Part shown: positions 59,322 to 64,000 of the stretch, piece by piece
How the letters are laid out: every line of letters begins with the position of its first letter
How positions within the stretch are numbered: the first letter of the stretch is position 1
Assembly: GCA_963555705.1 (NCBI GenBank)
Contig: OY743184.1
Location: 21,922,859 to 21,986,858 of the forward strand
DNA: 64,000 bases
Source: Ligustrum vulgare
Taxonomy: Eukaryota > Streptophyta > Magnoliopsida > Lamiales > Oleaceae
Direction: 5' to 3'
Translations under genes and position numbers: made by a program
Notes under the pieces: generated by a model
Database searches by the model: none
Seen by the model: the letters and a program-made list of their open reading frames with translations, nothing else
Told to the model about the DNA's origin: nothing

Positions 59322-59744
59322 TAGGGATGGCAAAAAAACCCGAACGACCCGAAATCCAGAGGACCAGAAACGACCCGCCCCGTGACCCGAGAAATAATTT
59401 TTTTTTTTTTTTTGAATGAGAAACTAAAAGTAAATTTAATGAGGTCTAGAAGAATTGAACATTTGTGGAATTTAAGGGTATGAGAATATATAACCACTAT
59501 ACCATTATGTTGTTTATTGATTTTTTTCTCCTTCAAATATACATATTATATTTAAAGTTCAAATTTAAAAACTCTAACTAGTTCGACTCCTAAGTTTTTC
59601 ACCTAAAATTTTATTACCAATTAAATAAAAAAATAAAAAATATTTCTGGTCATTTGGCGGGGCGGGACGGGGCGGGTCGGGACGGGGTTCCCCCATATCG
59701 GGTTCGGGCCGACCCGCCCCGAACCCGACCCATTGTCATTCCTA
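59322..59744. mobile_element. hAT MITE, 423 bp
   Basis: Ends TAGGGATGGCAAAAAAACCCG and TTGTCATTCCTA, with a perfect 8-bp duplication CATTCAAG (59314-59321, 59745-59752). The right half is rich in GGGGCGGGTCGGG and CCCGCCCCGAACCCG. Confidence 0.9.
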
Positions 59745-59752
59745 CATTCAAG

Positions 59753-60184
59753 CCCTTAAAAGTCGATATCAATTTTATCTTTATTCAATATATGTGATTA
59801 TCCCTTAACAATTTTATTTTCCTATTAAGGAAGTCATTATATGGGCTTAAATAAGATCTAGATATATATTAAATTTAACTGAAAATAGAAAGTATAAGAA
59901 ATACTCAATTTTGAATTTTGTTATGAATGATCTAGGTGGAACCAAAAAAAAAAAAAAAGGATGTTAGGCATGATTATTAGGCATGAATTAAACTAATTTG
60001 CTCAAACTCGTTACTATGAGAAGTTAATAAGTTTGGTATGAAGGATTCAAAGAGTGTAAATGTGCAACTTGCAACACAATTTATATTGTCCAGTAATCGA
60101 TCATCAAAAGATGAAGAAGAACCGAGTGCATGAGTAAGAATATGCATGCTAAAATATTGATAAAGTTAGTTATTTACTCAATGG
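59753..60184. other. AT-rich DNA, no gene seen
   Basis: No coding or repeat structure recognised. Confidence 0.4.
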
Positions 60185-60189
60185 TAAGC

Positions 60190-61932
60190 TGATAATTATA
60201 TTTTATACACTTATTTATCTATCGAAATTAGGATATCATAATATTTTTCTTGAATAAATTCTACGTAATTGTTATTATTTACTATTATTTCAGGTTTTAT
60301 CCCAAAATCAAGAAAAGCGAGGAATTGAAGCAAATAAATAATAATTGGATAAAAAGTGGAGTTAATTGCACAATTGAAGACTCAAGGACCAACTTAGTTT
60401 ATTTAAAAGAATTGAGAGGCTTAAATGATAATTTATTTTATTTGGGCTTAGGGTTAATTTGTGTATATATATATATATATATGTAAACAGATTGCTGGAA
60501 AAATGGGCAGCTTTGGAATTAAGGGGGGAGGCAGCCGAGAACACAAGCGGGAGAGAAAAAAAAGAGGTTAAGCAGCCGTGAGATAGGCATAAGAATTGAG
60601 GTTGGTTTGGTGGTTATATATATATATACACACACAAAAGTCGTTAGCTGCTGTGAGGGAAGAAAAAGGAGGGCCGCACGGAAAATTTGGAGACCCAGCT
60701 GGTTAACTAGAAGATATTGGAATCCTAGGTAGATGAAAGAGTGGTTCTCGGCTGCCATATTTTTGGGCTGGAGGAATTAATTTGGGTTGTGGTAATTGGT
60801 GAGTTTAAGTGGAGGAATTAGAGGTGGTACTGGGACAAGAAAAGAGCCGTGTGTAGTGAGCTGAGGAGAGGAGCTTTTCTTGTAATATATATTACACGGG
60901 CTGGGCAGCTGAGGAAGCTTGGGAGTTTTAATTTTAATTGGAGAATAAAAGGTTGCACTTGGGGAAATCTGGTGGTAAAAGGCAGCAGGGGAAGAAGACA
61001 GCCGATTGCAAGGGAAGGACTAGGCTGGAATAAAAAAATATATTAGCAGATTTTGGTGATTCTTGGTGCTGACCGGTGATGTTAATCCTTCAATTATTTA
61101 AACTCCAAGTTTTATTATTTATTGCTTTTTATTTCACAAACATGCATAGCTAAATTTTTAAATCAAGATTGACGATATAGATTTAATGTTTTAGTTTGAT
61201 TTTAATTCTCAAGTTGGCACTTTATTTTCATGTATTGATTTTATTATTGCGTTTAATGCTTGAATTGCTTAATCACCAATTCATGAATGAATGATTGTTT
61301 TCATAATCCGAGAAGTGAGTTAACAATTAGATCACGTAATAAAATCCGGCAATTTCAACAAAAAGATAGAGATATGAATTTGCGGTTGCATGTGGTCAAT
61401 TATGAATTCCTAGGAAATTTCATGCATTTAACTAAGAAGAATTCTGACCCGCTGTAGAGATACATGGTTGACTTAGTTAAATAGGCCTAATTTGAACTCG
61501 AGAGAGGTAAATTAGATATATGCGTGAATTCGACCAAATACAATTTTAGAAAACAACTTGAAATGAGAAATTAAGCTAGAACGATATTTCGAAATCGTTA
61601 GTCCCGATATTCATTCAATTGCTAGAAATCCACCCACTTTGCTTCTTACTTTATTTATTGTTTTGTTAGCTAGTTTTAGTTTTAAATTTCTATTTTTATT
61701 TTGTTGAATTGTTTATTTCATTTATTCTCAAATTTTATTGTCGTTTTTGGATTGTTTGGTATTTTATTTTCTTAGTTAGTTTTTTTTTTTTTTTTTTTTT
61801 TAGTTTAGGAATTTTATTGAATTAAGGTAAATCGATAACAAATAAATAGTTCTCGTGGGATCGACAACCCGGACTCAAAAGTTCACTTTTATTGCTTGTA
61901 GCAATATGTGCACTTGCGATTTCACACCAACA
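60190..61932 (+). repeat. Solo LTR, 1743 bp
   Basis: It begins TGATAATTATATTTTATAC, ends TTTCACACCAACA, and is flanked by TAAGC on both sides (60185-60189, 61933-61937). The end region (TCTCGTGGGATCGACAACCC, GTGCACTTGCGAT) is typical of long plant Ty3-type LTRs. No internal region follows, so the element was lost by LTR recombination. Relatives are at 36240-38740 and, more distantly, 17610-19850. Confidence 0.8.
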
Positions 61933-61937
61933 TAAGC

Positions 61938-62109
61938 ATAGGGATGGCTTCGAGACGGAGATATCATTTCCCATCCTCGCTCGTCAGATATTTACAATCA
62001 CTGTCTCCTCCTCATCACCACTGAAAAGGGATGGGACGGAGATACTCAAAATTCTCGTTTACATGTTGAGAAATTTCCTTTCTTTTAGTGATTATATCTG
62101 CTTTGTGAA
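61938..62109. other. hAT MITE-like fragment
   Basis: TAGGGATGGCTTCGAGACGG and a facing AAAAGGGATGGGACGG block recall the hAT MITE at 59322, but no complete ends are seen. Confidence 0.35.
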
Positions 62110-62850
62110 GTAGGCACAAACTTTGACAATGATCGCCAAGAAAATTTGTAGAAAACAATAAAATGAATACAGACTTTAATCGCAAAGTATATAATCCTAA
62201 AAACTAAATTTGCGCCCTCTCATAATGAGAATGTTAAAGGGCCAACAAGCAAATTACTTTAGCGGATTTCAAGCCTTGAACCACGTTTCAAATAGCATAA
62301 TTGAATACTTGGAAAGTAGGAACAAGAAGAGCAATATGAAGATGATTACAAGTGTTGAAGAACAAGAATTTTGGGGAATAATCTCAATATAAAGTTGTTA
62401 ATCTTATGTTTAAAATCATGAATTTTATCCCTATTTATAGAATTTCATCACCCTGTGTTCGTGGTTCACACAATTCTTCACGAAAGAGTCAATTAATTGA
62501 TGAAAAGGTGCATGAAAAATTATGGAATTTTATGTCAACGGTTGAATTTTTTTTAACTATGCGATCGCGTGGTTTAAAGACCGCGCAATCGCATGATACT
62601 CGAATCCTTAAATAGATTCAAAGTCAACCATACCACGCGATCACTTGGTTCAAATTTCTGGCTGGTCCTATTTGGTTGGTTCGGTCCGTCTAGTCTGTCC
62701 GGTTTGGTTCTTTTGGTCCGGTTAAGTTCTTTTGGTCTGGTTTTCACTCTTTTTATATTGGTTTTCACCTTTTTGACCCGATTTTTTGCACTTTTCCATC
62801 TTAAACTGTGATTTACTCATCTCATATATATTCGAACAACCTTTTTATAA
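62110..62850 (-). repeat. Diverged Ty3-type LTR with GCGATCGC boxes
   Basis: The order of parts matches the LTRs at 8742 and 52858. On the minus strand, three CG palindromes (ATGCGATCGCGTGGT at 62559, inverted variants at 62580 and 62632) lie just upstream of a TATA-like TATAAATAGGG (about 62430-62440). LTR borders were not found, so this is a tentative assignment. Confidence 0.4.
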
Positions 62851-62978
62851 CATTACATCCCCCTTTGTTTTATATATATATATATACTTTTTAAATTTTG
62901 AAATTATTCTGGTTTGTTTTTAAATTTTGACAATTACAATTTGGAACAATACACAAACTAGGTGATTACTATACCACA

Positions 62979-63005
62979 CTAGCGTTACACTCGTGCGATA
63001 CATGA
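62979..63005 (-). mobile_element. Helitron 3' end
   Basis: Minus strand: a decayed hairpin ATGTATCGCACGA, spacer, then CTAG and host T. The body would run right, up to at most 63621. Confidence 0.5.
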
Positions 63006-63190
63006 TCATTTGTTACTTACATATATCGAATTTTATGTTAACATATGAATTAAATATTCAATTAAAAACAAGAAACAAAGGAAGATAATTAATTAAAAAA
63101 TGTATAATTACACATATCTTAATTTTTTTTGGTTCTTAGTTTACCGTTCTAGGAAAACAAATTTACATTTAAATAGAATTTGTAATAAGT

Positions 63191-63194
<4 letters not shown>

Positions 63195-63257
<63 letters not shown>
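63195..63257. repeat. (AG)n microsatellite
   Basis: About 31 uninterrupted AG units. Confidence 0.95.
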
Positions 63258-63264
<7 letters not shown>

Positions 63265-63621
63265 TATACATTCAAAATTTTATTAAAACGAAAATGAAAA
63301 GAAAATATATTCAGATGAACGCTCCTATTTCACCCTCTTTCATTTTCAAAGAAAAAAAATTTATGTGATATTGAAAAAAAAAATATTTTTACGATTTTTT
63401 TAAAAAAATAGTAATGAGTGGAAGGCGGGAAAAAAACTTTAGGACCAAAAAAACGCGGCTATTTAATAATTTGTATTCAGTTGAATTATTTTGAATCTAA
63501 ATTTTATTCAAAATGAATAATAAATAGTTTATTAATAATACTTATCATTTTAGGAAATATGTTTTAGGCAGAAAAATAGATCAATATCCATTTATGGGAA
63601 GTGCTTTCCCTTTTTATTTTA
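63258..63621. other. AT-rich DNA, probably Helitron body
   Basis: Lies between two Helitron 3' ends in the same orientation; no coding region. Confidence 0.35.
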
Positions 63622-63648
63622 CTAGTGAATCACTCGTGCGATGCACGG
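63622..63648 (-). mobile_element. Helitron 3' end
   Basis: Minus strand: perfect hairpin CGTGCATCGCACG (63635-63647), spacer, CTAG (63622-63625), then host T. The body leaves the window on the right. Confidence 0.65.
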
Positions 63649-64000
63649 TAAGAAACGTCTATATAAAGATAATCCTTTGCGAAATTAAACGAATTCTGAG
63701 ACAAAATTAATAACAATCATAAATAAGAGATGAGATCTTAATTTATTGGTTTTTGCATTACTACAAGTTTTGGAATATTTCTTTGTACACTACATTGTTT
63801 GTCGTATCGTATTTATTTGTTTGTCTTTCCTTCTTATCACAAATCAACATAAATAAGGATCCATAACACAAATATTAAATAACTTATATATCATGGATGC
63901 TTAAATTTCTTATACAAACCATTCATTTAATAAACCTTGTCAATCAAAGCAAGATTAAGAATAGCATAGTAAGACATAAATAATCAAAGTGAGCTAAATA
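63649..64000. other. Helitron body, continues beyond the window
   Basis: AT-rich, no coding region seen. Confidence 0.35.

Overview
The window is AT-rich nuclear DNA from a plant, almost certainly a eudicot. The evidence is a split plant MATE transporter gene with the usual exon sizes, plant-type LTR retrotransposons with tRNA-Met or tRNA-Asp primer sites, plant CACTA and Mutator transposase families, Helitron ends, and many small MITEs with TTA/TAA or 8-bp target duplications. No tRNA, rRNA, operon or CRISPR array was recognised. No gene in the window looks fully intact.

Layout. 1-8.7 kb: a PIF/Harbinger-like MITE (341-1159), a long array of AACGA..TCGTT palindromes that folds into a roughly 1-kb inverted repeat (3000-3960), and a decayed CACTA element (about 4.2-7.7 kb) whose Transpos_assoc domain is triplicated. 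8.7-12.9 kb: a complete but non-autonomous Ty3 element on the minus strand (8742-11745, TSD CATCT) and a hAT deletion derivative (11830-12853). 14.8-35.3 kb: one MATE/DETOXIFICATION gene on the minus strand, seven exons spread over 20.6 kb. It is broken by two hAT insertions in exons, a 4-bp insertion, a homopolymer frameshift and two altered splice sites. Its introns hold MITEs, Copia and Athila/Tat-type fragments, Helitron pieces and a Copia element carrying host gene fragments.

35.3-43.5 kb: LTR-derived sequence, including a nested set (hAT MITE inside a short LTR element inside a Copia-type LTR) and a group of hairpins with compensatory changes. 43.9-57 kb: a Mutator-like element with a decayed Ulp1-type protease gene (plus strand) facing a MURA transposase gene (minus strand), split in the MURA 5' flank by a second non-autonomous Ty3 element (52858-56088, TSD TCCGC). 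57-64 kb: two hAT MITEs, a solo LTR with TSD TAAGC, a diverged Ty3-type LTR and two Helitron 3' ends.

The most striking items are: (a) a Copia-type element in MATE intron 3 that contains an intronless chimera of an HD-ZIP I N-terminus joined in frame to a class II LOB-domain protein, a Bs1-like capture; (b) arrays of the 12-bp palindrome TTACGGCCGTAA in the U3 of two different Ty3 elements, with pairs about two helical turns apart and identical 52- and 74-bp spacing between pairs; (c) the multiply broken MATE gene, where the order of events can partly be read.
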